Origin: Nevskiaceae bacterium
GTDB taxonomy: Bacteria; Pseudomonadota; Gammaproteobacteria; Steroidobacterales; Steroidobacteraceae
NCBI GenBank assembly: GCA_024234075.1
Contig: JACKOV010000003.1
Coordinates: forward strand, 248,001 to 312,000
Direction of reading: 5' to 3'
DNA length: 64,000 bases
The position numbers and the translations under genes are program-made. Of the stretch, positions 1 through 9,621 are shown piece by piece. The first letter of the stretch is position 1. Every line of letters starts with the position of its first letter. The notes under the pieces were generated by a model. That model searched no databases. It had not been told where the DNA came from and was given only the letters and a program-made list of their open reading frames with translations.

Positions 1-2
1 TT

Positions 3-1103
3 CTCGACCTGCTGCGCTTCTGGCGCATGCTGCGCGAGCGGTTCGGGCGGGTCCACGTCAATCTCGGCGAGCCGGTGCGGCTCGATGCGCTGCTCGAGCG
101 CTACCAGCCGCAGTGGCGCGGGCAGCGTTTCGACGACGATACCCGCGCCGCCTGGATCGGCCGCTTGGTCGACGAACTCGCGACGCGGATCATGTGCCGC
201 ATCAACGAGGCGGCCGCGGTCACGCCGATCAACCTGCTGGCGCTGACCCTGCTCGCCACGCCGCGGCGTGCGATGGCGATCGGCGATCTCGAGCGGCAGA
301 TCGCGTTCTATCTCGCGCTGCTGCGCGAGGCGCCCTACGGCGCGCGCGTGACGGTCACGGACCTGGGGGCGGGGCAGGTGATCGACTACGGCACGGCGAT
401 GCGGGTCCTGCAGCGCCAGCCCCACAAGCTCGGCGAAGTCGTCCGCATGAGCGACGAGGACGCCGTGCTGATGACCTACTACCGGAACAACATCCTGCAC
501 CTGTTCGCGCTGCCGTCGCTGATCGCCTGCGCGTTCATCGGCAACGCCGAAGTGCCTACGGTCGATATCCAGCGTCTGGCGGGGCGGATCTATCCCTATG
601 TCGCTGCCGAGCTGTTCCTGAAGTGGGACGAGGCGGAACTGCCGGCGGCGGTCGAAGCGATCCTGCAGGCCCTCGGGCGCCAGGGCGTGCTCGAGCCGGT
701 CGACGATGGCCTGGCGTGGCGACGGCCGCCGCCGACCTCGCAACACGCCGCGCAGCTCTCGCTGCTTGCGCAGTCGACGATCCAGACCATCGAGCGCTAC
801 TACCTGGCGATCGCACTGCTGATCCAGGCCGGCAGCGGCGTGCTGACGGCCAAGGGTCTGGCCGAGCGCTGTCAGCTGATGGCGCAGCGCATCGCCATGC
901 TCTATGGCTTCGATTCGCCGGAGTTTTCCGATAGAGCCTTGTTTGGCAACTTCATTGCGCTACTGGTCAAGCGCGAAGTGCTGCGGTCCGGGGAAGGCGG
1001 TCGATTGCTGTTCGACGAGGTGCTGCTGCGGGTCGCAGTCGATGCCGAGTACGTGTTGTCCGAGCAGCTGCGTCACAGCATCCTGCAGGTCACTCATGCT
1101 TGA
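3..1103 (+). CDS. plsB: Glycerol-3-phosphate acyltransferase PlsB, C-terminal part (5' end outside window)
   Basis: The frame is open from the first base, so the start lies upstream of the window. About 366 residues remain of a family that is usually around 800. PlsB is a membrane-associated enzyme that acylates sn-glycerol-3-phosphate at position 1, the first step of phospholipid synthesis. The visible segment carries the conserved run GRVHVNLGEPV and the helical C-terminal region (for example AVTPINLLALTLL, MTYYRNNILHLFALPSLIA). These are characteristic of the part of PlsB that follows the acyltransferase motifs. The HX4D catalytic motif is not in the window. A new transcription unit begins about 190 bp downstream. 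Confidence 0.9.
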   Translation, partial: LDLLRFWRMLRERFGRVHVNLGEPVRLDALLERYQPQWRGQRFDDDTRAAWIGRLVDELATRIMCRINEAAAVTPINLLALTLLATPRRAMAIGDLERQIAFYLALLREAPYGARVTVTDLGAGQVIDYGTAMRVLQRQPHKLGEVVRMSDEDAVLMTYYRNNILHLFALPSLIACAFIGNAEVPTVDIQRLAGRIYPYVAAELFLKWDEAELPAAVEAILQALGRQGVLEPVDDGLAWRRPPPTSQHAAQLSLLAQSTIQTIERYYLAIALLIQAGSGVLTAKGLAERCQLMAQRIAMLYGFDSPEFSDRALFGNFIALLVKREVLRSGEGGRLLFDEVLLRVAVDAEYVLSEQLRHSILQVTHA

Positions 1104-1174
1104 TCGCTGTCGCGCAGCCACAACATGAGTTGCAGCACTGCTGTGCGGCCTGTCGTACTTGGCGGACAGAGCAC

Positions 1175-1183
1175 TGTTATACT
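1175..1183 (+). promoter_or_regulatory. Candidate extended -10 promoter element for the DUF1302 operon
   Basis: The 9-mer TGTTATACT matches an extended -10 (TGn followed by TATACT). It lies in the 189-bp gap between plsB and the next gene, about 110 bp before that gene's ATG. No good -35 is seen at 16-18 bp, as expected for extended -10 promoters. A small GC palindrome (CCCGT..ACGGG) follows directly and could be an operator. This is assigned by eye only. Confidence 0.35.
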
Positions 1184-1292
1184 CCCCGTACGAACGGGAA
1201 ACCGATCTGAGGGGCCGACCAGATTCCCGCGCGCCGCCATCGTCCGCAGTGGCCGAATCGCCGGGATCCCACAATTCGAATCGGGGATCGAC

Positions 1293-3425
1293 ATGCTCAA
1301 TACCGCCTTCCGTCCGAGCCGCCCGCTGCTTGCGCTGGCGCTCGCGGGTGTCTCGCTGTCCGCCGTGCACGATGCCGCGGCAGTCGAATTCTCCAACGAG
1401 TCCGGCACGCTGACCGGTAGCTGGGATACGACTCTCTCCTACGGCCAGGCCTGGCGCATCGAGTCGCGCGACTGTCGGCTGATCGGCACCGCCAACGGCG
1501 GCTGTGGCCGCTCGCCGAACATCGACGACGGCAACCTCAATTACGGCACGGACATGTACAGCCGCGCCATCAAGGCCGTGACCGAGCTGTCGGTGAACTA
1601 TCGGCAGGTCGGCGCGTTCGTGCGTGCCTCGGGTTTCTACGACTTCGAGGTCATGGATGGCAACACGGCCCGTACGCCGATCAGCAAGTCCGCCCGCGAT
1701 CTGGTGGGCAGCTATACCCGCCTGCTCGATGCCTTCGCCTATGCGCGCTTCGATCTCGGCAGCATGCCCGGCGAGCTGCGGCTCGGTCGGCAGGCCGTGA
1801 GCTGGGGCGAGAGCACCTTCATCCAGAACGGCCTCAGCGTGATCAACCACTTCGACGTGGCAGCGCTGCGCGTGCCGGGCTCGGAGCTGAAGGAAGGCTT
1901 CCTGCCGCAGGAGATGGTCAACCTGTCGCTGCAGTTCAACGATCGCTGGAGCGCCCAGGCGATCTACATCACCGACTGGAATTCGACGATTCCCGAGGCG
2001 AGCGGCAGCATGTTCTCGGCGAACGACTTTGCCGCGGTCGGGGGTGACAAGGTGTTCCTCGGCTTCGGCGCGTATTCCGACCAGGGAGTCGATTTCCGCC
2101 CGCTCGGCGGCAGCCTGATTCGGGATTTCCAGGCCGTGACCCGCGCGCCCGATCGTCGTCCCGACGACGACGGCCAGTTCGGCTTCAACATCAAGTATTT
2201 CGCTCCCAGCTTCAACAACGGCACGGAGTTCGGGCTGTACTTCCTGAACTACCACAGCCGCTTGCCGGTGATCTCCGGCCGTACCGGCACCGCCGCGGGG
2301 GTCGCCAACGCCTGGGGTGCGGCCAATGCCGCGCAGGCCGCGGCCCTGGGTCTGGCCGGCGGCCTGCCGCCGGCGGCAGCGATCGCCGCCGCCGCCCAGG
2401 CCGGGCTCAACGCCTCGCGCAACAACGCGCTGGGTTTCGCGGGCGACATCTCGCTGGCGCAACTGACCGAATACGCCCGCATCGCGGCGGGCACGCTGCT
2501 CGCCGGCGGCGGTTCGGCGGGGGTGGGCGCCCAGGCGACGGCGCTCGCCACCCACGAGTACGCCAAGACCGCGCGCTACTTCGTCGAGTATCCGGAAGAC
2601 ATCCAGATGATCGGCCTGTCCTTCAACACCCAGCTGCAGACCGGCGGCATCGCGCTGCAGGGCGAGCTGACCTACCGCAAGGACGTGCCGTTGCAGTACG
2701 ACGACGTCGAGCTGCTGTTCGCGGCCATGACGCCGTTCGAAGCCGGTATCGGCCTGTTGAATGCGATGGCGCCCGCCGGCACGCCGCTCGGCGCCTTCAC
2801 GCCGCCGCCTTGCACCCTGGCCACCAACACCCTGAACGCCTGCAACCAGCTCGGTCGTTTCGGCGTCGATCAGGACGTGCGGGGCTGGGGTCTGCACGAC
2901 ACCTGGCAGGCGCAGTTCACCGCGACCAAGACCTTCGCCAATGTGCTGAAGGCGGCGCAGGCGGTGCTGGTGCTCGAGGCGGCGGTGTCGCACGTCGCCG
3001 ATCTGCCGAGCAAGATCTCGGGCGGCCCGAACGGCCGTGGGCTGCGCTACAACGGTCCGGGCACCTCGGTCTCCGGCAATCCGGAGTTTGCCGCGCGCCA
3101 CTTCGGCGAGGTCGAGCCGCTGGATCGTTTCGCCGATTCCACCTCCTGGGGCTATCGCCTCGCGGGGCGCCTCGATTATCCGGGCCTGATGGGGCCGTGG
3201 AACGTTCTGCCGCGCTTCTCCTGGCAGCACGACGTTTCGGGAACCTCGCCCGGTCCCGGCGGCAGCTTCGTCGAAGGCCGCTATGGCCTGACGCTCGGCG
3301 TTTCCGCCAACCTGCGGGCGCGTTGGGAAGTCGATCTCGCCTGGACGACCTTCGGAGGCGCGGGCCGTTTCAACGACATCAACGACCGCGACTTCATCGC
3401 CACCAGCGTCAAGTTCTCGTTCTGA
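1293..3425 (+). CDS. DUF1302 family outer-membrane protein
   Basis: This is a 710-residue exported protein. I chose the ATG at 1293 because it gives a clear signal peptide (positive N-region, LLALALAGVSLSAVHDAAA) ending near residue 29; in-frame starts further upstream would put charged sequence before it. The mature start (VEFSNESGTLTGSWDTTLSYG) and the alternating aromatic/polar strands match the DUF1302 family. The C-terminus (ATSVKFSF) ends in phenylalanine, the usual signature of outer-membrane barrels. An Ala/Gly-rich low-complexity stretch lies in the middle. Genes for DUF1329, YCF48-like and RND proteins follow closely. In other proteobacteria such clusters accompany use of hydrophobic substrates, so a role in uptake or export of lipophilic compounds is inferred. 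Confidence 0.85.
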   Translation: MLNTAFRPSRPLLALALAGVSLSAVHDAAAVEFSNESGTLTGSWDTTLSYGQAWRIESRDCRLIGTANGGCGRSPNIDDGNLNYGTDMYSRAIKAVTELSVNYRQVGAFVRASGFYDFEVMDGNTARTPISKSARDLVGSYTRLLDAFAYARFDLGSMPGELRLGRQAVSWGESTFIQNGLSVINHFDVAALRVPGSELKEGFLPQEMVNLSLQFNDRWSAQAIYITDWNSTIPEASGSMFSANDFAAVGGDKVFLGFGAYSDQGVDFRPLGGSLIRDFQAVTRAPDRRPDDDGQFGFNIKYFAPSFNNGTEFGLYFLNYHSRLPVISGRTGTAAGVANAWGAANAAQAAALGLAGGLPPAAAIAAAAQAGLNASRNNALGFAGDISLAQLTEYARIAAGTLLAGGGSAGVGAQATALATHEYAKTARYFVEYPEDIQMIGLSFNTQLQTGGIALQGELTYRKDVPLQYDDVELLFAAMTPFEAGIGLLNAMAPAGTPLGAFTPPPCTLATNTLNACNQLGRFGVDQDVRGWGLHDTWQAQFTATKTFANVLKAAQAVLVLEAAVSHVADLPSKISGGPNGRGLRYNGPGTSVSGNPEFAARHFGEVEPLDRFADSTSWGYRLAGRLDYPGLMGPWNVLPRFSWQHDVSGTSPGPGGSFVEGRYGLTLGVSANLRARWEVDLAWTTFGGAGRFNDINDRDFIATSVKFSF

Positions 3426-3462
3426 TCTGCCGACGAGCGTCACTCGAGGGGACCGAGCCATC

Positions 3463-4839
3463 ATGATCAAGAAAGTCTTGCTGCTTGTCTGCGGCGCCGC
3501 GTTGACGGCCAGCGCCACGTTTCCCGCCTGGTCGGCGATCAGCGCGGCCGAGGCGGCCAAGCTCGGCGGCGAGCTGACGCCGCTCGGCGCAGAAAAAGCC
3601 GGCAATGCCGCCGGCACCATTCCGGCCTGGGAGGGCGGGCTCGACTCGGTCGCCAAGGCCGGTGTGGCGAACTTCAAGCCGGGCGGTCATCACCCGGACC
3701 CGTACGCGAACGACAAGCCGCTGTACACCGTCACCCGCGCCAACATGGGCCAGTACGCCAACGTGCTGACCGAGGGCCACAAGAAGCTGCTGCAGACCTA
3801 TCCGACGTTCAAGATGAACGTCTACCCGACGCGCCGCAGCGCGGCGGTGCCGCAGCGCATCTACGATGCGACCAAGCGGATCGCGACCACGGCGCAGCTC
3901 GCGCCCGGCGGCAACGGCGTCACCCACGCGGGCGAGGGCATTCCCTTCCCGATCCCGAAGGAAGGCGTCGAGGTGTTCTGGAACCACGTGCTGCGCTACC
4001 GCGGCGATGCGATCACCCGCAACATCGGCCAGGCCCCGGTCACGGCCAGTGGCAGCTACACCATGGTCAAGTTCAAGGACGAGACCTTCGTCGCCTACAG
4101 CGCGCCGGGGGCCACGTCCGAGAATCTCGGCAACGTGATCGCCTATTTCACGCAGGAAACGGTCGCGCCGGCGCGCCTGGCCGGCGAGATCCTGCTGGTG
4201 CACGAGACCCTCGATCAGTCGAAGGAGAATCGCCGTGCCTGGGTCTACAACCCGGGCCAGCGCCGGGTGCGCCGTGCCCCGGACGTCGCTTTCGACAATC
4301 CCGGCACGAACTCCGACAACCTGCGCACTTCCGATCAACTCGACATCTATAACGGCAGCCCGCAGCGCTACGACTGGAAGCTGGTCGGCAAGAAAGAGAT
4401 CCTGGTGCCGTACAACAGCTACAAGCTGAACCAGCCGAATCTCAAGTATTCGCAGATCCTGCAGAAGAACCACGTCAATCCGGATCTCACCCGCTACGAG
4501 CTGCATCGTGTCTGGGTGGTCGATTCGGTGCTGAAACCCGGCACCAACCATCTCTACAAGCGCCGCACGCTGTACGTCGACGAGGACAGCTGGCAGATCC
4601 TGGTGGTCGATTGCTACGACAGCCGCGACCAGCTGTATCGTATCCAGGAAGGCCATGTGATCGAGTTCTACTCGGTGCCGGCCCTGTGGACGGCGCTCGA
4701 GGTGGTCATGGACACGTCCAATGGCCGTTATCTCGCGCTCGGTCTCGACAACGAAGAGCCGCGCAGTCGCGATTTCAGCATCAAGCGCACGGCGGCCGAC
4801 TACCAGCCGAGCATGCTGCAGCGTCGCGGCGTGCGCTGA
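3463..4839 (+). CDS. DUF1329 family exported protein
   Basis: This 458-residue protein has an N-terminal signal sequence (KKVLLLVCGAALTASATFPAWS). Next comes the conserved DUF1329 opening, with 'GGELTPLGAEKAGNAAGTIPAWEGGL' split over residues near 35-60. The fold is related to LolA/LppX-type lipid-binding proteins that move lipidic molecules across the periplasm. Typical family motifs are present, including the ETLDQSKENRRAWVYNPGQRR region and DVAFDNPGTNSDNLRT. A ribosome-binding site (GAGGGG) precedes the ATG. It lies 37 bp after the DUF1302 gene and 12 bp before the YCF48-like gene, so co-transcription is very likely. The ligand cannot be told from sequence. Confidence 0.88.
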   Translation: MIKKVLLLVCGAALTASATFPAWSAISAAEAAKLGGELTPLGAEKAGNAAGTIPAWEGGLDSVAKAGVANFKPGGHHPDPYANDKPLYTVTRANMGQYANVLTEGHKKLLQTYPTFKMNVYPTRRSAAVPQRIYDATKRIATTAQLAPGGNGVTHAGEGIPFPIPKEGVEVFWNHVLRYRGDAITRNIGQAPVTASGSYTMVKFKDETFVAYSAPGATSENLGNVIAYFTQETVAPARLAGEILLVHETLDQSKENRRAWVYNPGQRRVRRAPDVAFDNPGTNSDNLRTSDQLDIYNGSPQRYDWKLVGKKEILVPYNSYKLNQPNLKYSQILQKNHVNPDLTRYELHRVWVVDSVLKPGTNHLYKRRTLYVDEDSWQILVVDCYDSRDQLYRIQEGHVIEFYSVPALWTALEVVMDTSNGRYLALGLDNEEPRSRDFSIKRTAADYQPSMLQRRGVR

Positions 4840-4851
4840 AGCGGGGCAGCC

Positions 4852-6009
4852 ATGCCCGACGACGGCGCGGTTGCCGCTGACGTGCCGCCGCGGCGGTCGC
4901 TGCCGTTGGCGTTGCTGTTGACGCTGCTGGCACCGGTCGCGTCGGCGCAGTTGCACGATTCCGCGGCGGATCCCGCCATCGCGGTGGTGCCGATGGGCGA
5001 CAGCACCGCGGCACCGCCATCGTCCGATTGGCTAGACCGGCCGGCGGTGATCGCCCCGGCCGCGAGCCGTTCGCTGCTACTGGGCCTGGCCTGGGCCGGC
5101 AGCCGCATGGTCGTGGTCGGTGAGCGTGGCCATGTGCTGCTGTCCGACGACCAGGGGCGGAACTGGCGGCAGGCACGGGCCGTGCCGACCCGCACCATGC
5201 TGACCGCCGTCACTTTCGTGGATGCCCAGCGTGGCTGGGCCGTCGGTCACGACGAGATCATCCTGCATACCACCGACGGCGGCGAGACCTGGCGGCGCCA
5301 GCACTGGGCGCCCGAATCTCAGCAACCCTTGCTCGCGGTCTGGTTCGCCGATGCGACCCGCGGCATCGCCGTCGGTGCCTACAAGGCTTTCTTTAGCACC
5401 CAGGACGGTGGCACGACCTGGACCCGGCAGGCGTTCGAGCCTGCGCCGCTGCCCCACGAGGGGCCGGTCGATCCCGAGGCTGACGTCGACGGCGATGCCG
5501 GGTTCGAGCCCGAGTACCACCTGAACGCGATTGCGGCGCAAGGCCAGCGGCTGTGGATCGCGGCCGAAGCCGGCCAGCTCTATCGCTCCGACGACGCCGG
5601 CGGGCATTGGCAGACGCTGCCGTCGCCTTACGCCGGCTCGTTCTTCGGCCTGCTGCCGCTGGGCGGCGACACGCTGCTGGCGTTCGGGCTGCGCGGGCAC
5701 CTGTTCCGTTCCGACGATGCAGGCCAGCACTGGTTTCCGCTCGAGACCGGAACCACCGCCATGCTGACCGATGGCGCGGTACTGTCCCAGGAGCGCATCG
5801 TCCTGGTCGGCCTTTCGGGAGTCGTGCTGATCTCGGCCGATCGCGGCATGAGCTGGACGCTGCATCAGCAGCCCGACCGGCGCGGTCTGGCTGCCGTGCT
5901 GCCGGCCGGCGACGGGCCGCTGGTCGCGGTCGGTGAGGAGGGCGTGCGGCGCATCGAGATCGCGGCTGCCGCTGCCGGAGATGCCGCAGCGGCGGGAGGG
6001 GCACGGTGA
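4852..6009 (+). CDS. YCF48/HCF136-like beta-propeller protein, exported
   Basis: This 385-residue protein carries repeated BNR/YCF48-type blades, with recurring S/T-x-D-x-G-x-x-W motifs such as LSDDQGRNW, HTTDGGETW, STQDGGTTW, RSDDAGGHW, RSDDAGQHW and SADRGMSW. An N-terminal hydrophobic stretch (LPLALLLTLLAPVASA) suggests export. Homologs of the plant/cyanobacterial photosystem II assembly factor occur in non-photosynthetic bacteria next to DUF1302/DUF1329 and RND genes, where they are thought to be periplasmic scaffolds. Its stop overlaps the GTG start of the downstream transporter, which supports translational coupling and partnership. Confidence 0.82.
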   Translation: MPDDGAVAADVPPRRSLPLALLLTLLAPVASAQLHDSAADPAIAVVPMGDSTAAPPSSDWLDRPAVIAPAASRSLLLGLAWAGSRMVVVGERGHVLLSDDQGRNWRQARAVPTRTMLTAVTFVDAQRGWAVGHDEIILHTTDGGETWRRQHWAPESQQPLLAVWFADATRGIAVGAYKAFFSTQDGGTTWTRQAFEPAPLPHEGPVDPEADVDGDAGFEPEYHLNAIAAQGQRLWIAAEAGQLYRSDDAGGHWQTLPSPYAGSFFGLLPLGGDTLLAFGLRGHLFRSDDAGQHWFPLETGTTAMLTDGAVLSQERIVLVGLSGVVLISADRGMSWTLHQQPDRRGLAAVLPAGDGPLVAVGEEGVRRIEIAAAAAGDAAAAGGAR

Positions 6010-8426
6010 GCCATGCACCGTTCTCCGCCCGGATGGAGCACGCGCTGTTCTCGCATCGCCGCCTGATCATCGCGGTGTTCGCGGCGATCACCGTCGCGAT
6101 GGCGTTCTTCGTCTACCGCGGCCTGCGCATCGATGCCTCGTTCACCAAGCAGCTGCCGCTGAAGCACGAGTACATGCAGACCTTCGTCGAGCACCAGGCG
6201 GAGTTCGGCGGTGCCAATCGCGTGCTGATCGCGCTGGTGGCGCGCGACGGCAACATGTTCACGCCGGAGTTCTTCGCGGCGCTCAAGCTGGCGACCGATC
6301 GCGTGCTGGTGATGGACGGCATCGATCGCGGCCGCGTGCAGTCGCTGTTCACGCCGAATGTGCGCTACATCGAGGTGGTCGAGGACGGCATCCAGGCAGG
6401 CAATGTCGTCGATGCCGAGTTCCAGCCGACCCCGGAAGCGATGGCCGAGATCCGCGAGAACATCCTCAAGGCCGGCATCGTCGGCCGATTGGTCGCCAAC
6501 GATTTCTCCGGTGCGCTGGTCAGCGCGATCGTGCTCGAGCAGGATGCCCAGGGCCGGCCGATCGATCCGATCGCCGTGGCCGACAGCCTGGAGCGCGAAG
6601 TGCGCGCGGCGATCAGCAGCGACGCAGTGGACGGCAGCGGCGCTGCCGGCATCGACGTTCAGGCCATCGGCTCGCAAGTCGATGTGCATATGATCGGTTT
6701 TGCCAAGGTGATGCACGACATCGCCCAGGGCGCGCTGTCGGTGGTGATCTTCGCCGTCGTCACCCTGCTGCTGACGCTGCTGGCCGTGTGGATCTACTGC
6801 CAGTCGTTCCGCGTGGCCCTGGTGCCGATCGTCTGCTCGGTGATCGCGGTGGCCTGGCAGCTCGGTACGCTGGTCGTGCTCGGTTACGGGATCGACCCGC
6901 TCGGTCTGCTGGTGCCGTTCCTGATCTTCGCGATCGGCGTCAGCCATGGCGTGCAGAAGATCAGCGCGGTCACCGATGCCGTGTTCGAGGGGCTGGATCC
7001 CGAAGCGGCGGCCCGCCGTACCTTCCGGCTGCTGCTGCTGCCGGCGATCGTCGCGCTGCTCGCCGATCTGGTCGGCTTCGTCACCATTCTCTACATCCCG
7101 GTGCAGGTGATCCGCGAGATGGCGATCACCGCCAGCATCGGCGTCGCGATCGTGATCCTCACCGACCTCGTGCTGCTGCCGGTGCTGGTGTCTTTCGTGA
7201 AGTTCGATCCCGAGTATCGCGACCGCGTCGCCCGCCGCCAGGCCCGCCTGCAGCGTTGGTGGCACGGTCTGTCGGTGATCACGCTGAAGGGCCCGTCGTT
7301 GGCGATCATCGCCGCGGCTGTCGTGCTCGGGGTCGTCGGCTTGCGGATCGGCAGCCACGCGGTCATCGGCGACGCCAGCGCCGGCGTGCCGGAACTGCGG
7401 CCGAATTCGCGCTACAACGTCGATTCGCAGGTGATCACCCGCGACTTCTCGATCGGTGTGGACATCCTGACGGTGATCGTCGAGACCCGGGAGCCTGCCT
7501 GCGTCAGCCACAGGCTGATGAAGTCGATCGACGATTTCTCCTGGCGGATGCAGAACGTTGAAGGCGTGCAGCAGGTGATCTCGCTGCCCCTGGTCGCCAA
7601 GCAGGCGATCGCCGGCTGGAGCGAGGGTGCGCTGGCCTGGCGCGAAATTCCGCGCAATCCCGACCAGCTCGCCCAGTCGACCCGCTACATCGAAACCAGC
7701 ACCGGCCTGCTGAATGCCGACTGCGACGTCGTGCCGGTGATGCTGTTCCTCGCTGATCACCGCTCCGAGACCATCGAACGCGTGGTCGCGGCGGTCAAGC
7801 AGTGGCGGACCGAGAACCCGGTCGAAGGCGCCGAGTTCCGCCTCGCCACCGGCAACGTCGGCGTCATGGCCGCGACCAACGAAGAAGTGAAGCGCACCGA
7901 GTTCCCGATCCTGTTCGGCGTGTTCGCCGCCGTGATCGGCATGTGCCTGCTGACCTTCCGTTCGGTGACCGGCGCCGTGCTGGTGTTCATCCCGCTGGCG
8001 CTGGTCTCGGTGCTGGCCTATGCACTGATGGCCCTGGTCGGCATCGGTCTCAAGATCTCGACCCTGCCGATGGTCGCGCTCGGCGTCGGCATCGGCGTCG
8101 ACTATGGCATCTATCTCTTCAGCCGGATGCAGGGGTTCCTGAAGCAGGGCCTGCCGGTGCGCGAGGCCTTCGAGAAGACCATGCGCGTCACCGGTGCGTC
8201 GATCATCTTCACCGGTATCACGCTCGCGATCGGCGTCGTGACCTGGATCTTCTCGCCGCTGCAGTTCCAGGCCGACATCGGCAAGCTGCTGACCTTCATG
8301 TTCCTGGTCAACATGATCGGCGCGATCGTGCTGCTGCCGGCGCTGGCGACCTGGCTGGCGCGGCCGGCGCCACCGCCGCCGCCTGCGCAAGGGCAGTTCG
8401 CGCCGGGTGGCGGGGCGAAGTGGTGA
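6006..8426 (+). CDS. RND superfamily transporter (MMPL-like, 806 aa)
   Basis: The start is a GTG that overlaps the upstream TGA (GTGA). The protein has the two-fold RND layout: one membrane helix near residue 20, a large periplasmic loop, a five-helix bundle around 240-400, a second loop, and a second bundle around 630-790. Conserved membrane motifs include LVPFLIFAIGVSHGVQK in the first bundle and GVGIGVDYGIYLFSRMQG in the second, the latter bearing the acidic residue expected for proton relay. At about 800 residues it belongs to the HAE2/MMPL or hydrophobe-transporter type rather than AcrB. With DUF1302, DUF1329 and YCF48 proteins it probably forms an envelope-spanning system for a lipophilic molecule. 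Confidence 0.88.
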   Translation: MSHAPFSARMEHALFSHRRLIIAVFAAITVAMAFFVYRGLRIDASFTKQLPLKHEYMQTFVEHQAEFGGANRVLIALVARDGNMFTPEFFAALKLATDRVLVMDGIDRGRVQSLFTPNVRYIEVVEDGIQAGNVVDAEFQPTPEAMAEIRENILKAGIVGRLVANDFSGALVSAIVLEQDAQGRPIDPIAVADSLEREVRAAISSDAVDGSGAAGIDVQAIGSQVDVHMIGFAKVMHDIAQGALSVVIFAVVTLLLTLLAVWIYCQSFRVALVPIVCSVIAVAWQLGTLVVLGYGIDPLGLLVPFLIFAIGVSHGVQKISAVTDAVFEGLDPEAAARRTFRLLLLPAIVALLADLVGFVTILYIPVQVIREMAITASIGVAIVILTDLVLLPVLVSFVKFDPEYRDRVARRQARLQRWWHGLSVITLKGPSLAIIAAAVVLGVVGLRIGSHAVIGDASAGVPELRPNSRYNVDSQVITRDFSIGVDILTVIVETREPACVSHRLMKSIDDFSWRMQNVEGVQQVISLPLVAKQAIAGWSEGALAWREIPRNPDQLAQSTRYIETSTGLLNADCDVVPVMLFLADHRSETIERVVAAVKQWRTENPVEGAEFRLATGNVGVMAATNEEVKRTEFPILFGVFAAVIGMCLLTFRSVTGAVLVFIPLALVSVLAYALMALVGIGLKISTLPMVALGVGIGVDYGIYLFSRMQGFLKQGLPVREAFEKTMRVTGASIIFTGITLAIGVVTWIFSPLQFQADIGKLLTFMFLVNMIGAIVLLPALATWLARPAPPPPPAQGQFAPGGGAKW

Positions 8427-8686
8427 GTGTCCCTTAGGGTGAAGGTGCGCTTGGGGGAAAGCTCTCGGTACTCCGCATCCTCCGCGGATCGCTGATCCCT
8501 GGGTGGGATAAGCCGGCAAAATACTCATAGGCGCAATGGGCTGTTGTAGCTCCCGTCTCTGATCGAGAGCAGCGAGTTCACGCGTGTCAGGCTGATCCTC
8601 GTTTTTTGGCCGACAGATTCCCGTCGGCACCGCAAATGCGAGATAGTCCACCTTGGGGAGCAGGCAACGACCGGGGAGAAGTCGGC

Positions 8687-9619
8687 ATGGTCTCAATCGT
8701 GCGCGGGATGCTTTTGCTGGCGATTTCGGCGGGCATCATTCCTGCGGCCTTCGCACAGGCGGTACCGAGTTTCATGTCGTTCCAGCAAACCGAGAAGCTG
8801 GCCGACGGTTTGTACGCGTTCAGGCAGGGGGCCTATCGCAGCCTCTTCCTGGTCGGCAAAGAGGGGGTCATCGTCACCGATCCCGTCAGTCCGAAGTTTG
8901 CCAAGGCCTTTCGAGCCGAGATCGCCAAGATCACGGACCAGCCCGTGCGCTACGTGGTGTATTCCGAGTCCCATTGGGACCGGATCAGCGGTGGCCAGAT
9001 CTTCAAGGACGAAGGCGCGAAGTTCGTGGCGCAGCAACGATGCGCCGACAATCTGCGCGAGACGCCGCATCCGGATGTCGTGCCGCCGGATATCACCTAC
9101 GACCAGAGCTATCGGGTGGCGCTGGGCGATCAGGCGCTCGATCTGCATTACTTCGGTCCCAGCCTCGATACCTGTCTGTCGGTTCTGGTCGCTCAGCCGG
9201 CCAAGATGATGATGATCGTCAATCTGGTCATACCGCCCGTGGCCGGCGTGCCGTGGAATCCGACGATTCCCGACTACCACCTCTACAACCTGCTGCCGTT
9301 CTTCAGATCCGTGGAGGACCTGGCCAAGCGGGAGGGTATCGATACCGTGATCGGCGGGTTCATCGCGGCGGGAGTGGGCCGTGACGGCAAGCCTTTCCTG
9401 CAACCGTCCACGGGGCCGGTATCCGTGGTCACGGAGCAACGCATCTTCTGGGAAAAACTGATGGGCGCCGTGAAGGCGCAGCTCGATGCGGGTACGCCGC
9501 CGCGCGAGATCATCCGGAAGATCGACCTGACGCAGTTTTCGTCATACCCGCGCTACAGCGAGCGAAGTATCGAAATCCTGACGCGGCGGATCGCGTCGTT
9601 GTACATCACGGGGCGATAA
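8687..9619 (+). CDS. Exported metallo-beta-lactamase-fold protein with degenerate metal site
   Basis: This is a 310-residue protein with a signal peptide (residues 1-25, ending AAFAQA). The ATG at 8687 has a GGGGAGAA ribosome-binding site. It is collinear with the next gene's product (shared GLYAFR.G.YR, EEGVIVTDP-like and RETPHPD blocks), so the two are tandem paralogs. The metal-binding motif is broken: HSHWDH of the paralog is E94-S-H-W-D-R99 here, the third-ligand His is L160 (GPSL), the bridging Asp is N179, and the last His is F225 (GGF). Five of seven usual zinc ligands are changed while the rest of the fold is preserved. This suggests a non-hydrolytic partner or binding protein rather than a decayed gene. 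Confidence 0.85.
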   Translation: MVSIVRGMLLLAISAGIIPAAFAQAVPSFMSFQQTEKLADGLYAFRQGAYRSLFLVGKEGVIVTDPVSPKFAKAFRAEIAKITDQPVRYVVYSESHWDRISGGQIFKDEGAKFVAQQRCADNLRETPHPDVVPPDITYDQSYRVALGDQALDLHYFGPSLDTCLSVLVAQPAKMMMIVNLVIPPVAGVPWNPTIPDYHLYNLLPFFRSVEDLAKREGIDTVIGGFIAAGVGRDGKPFLQPSTGPVSVVTEQRIFWEKLMGAVKAQLDAGTPPREIIRKIDLTQFSSYPRYSERSIEILTRRIASLYITGR

Positions 9620-9621
9620 CC

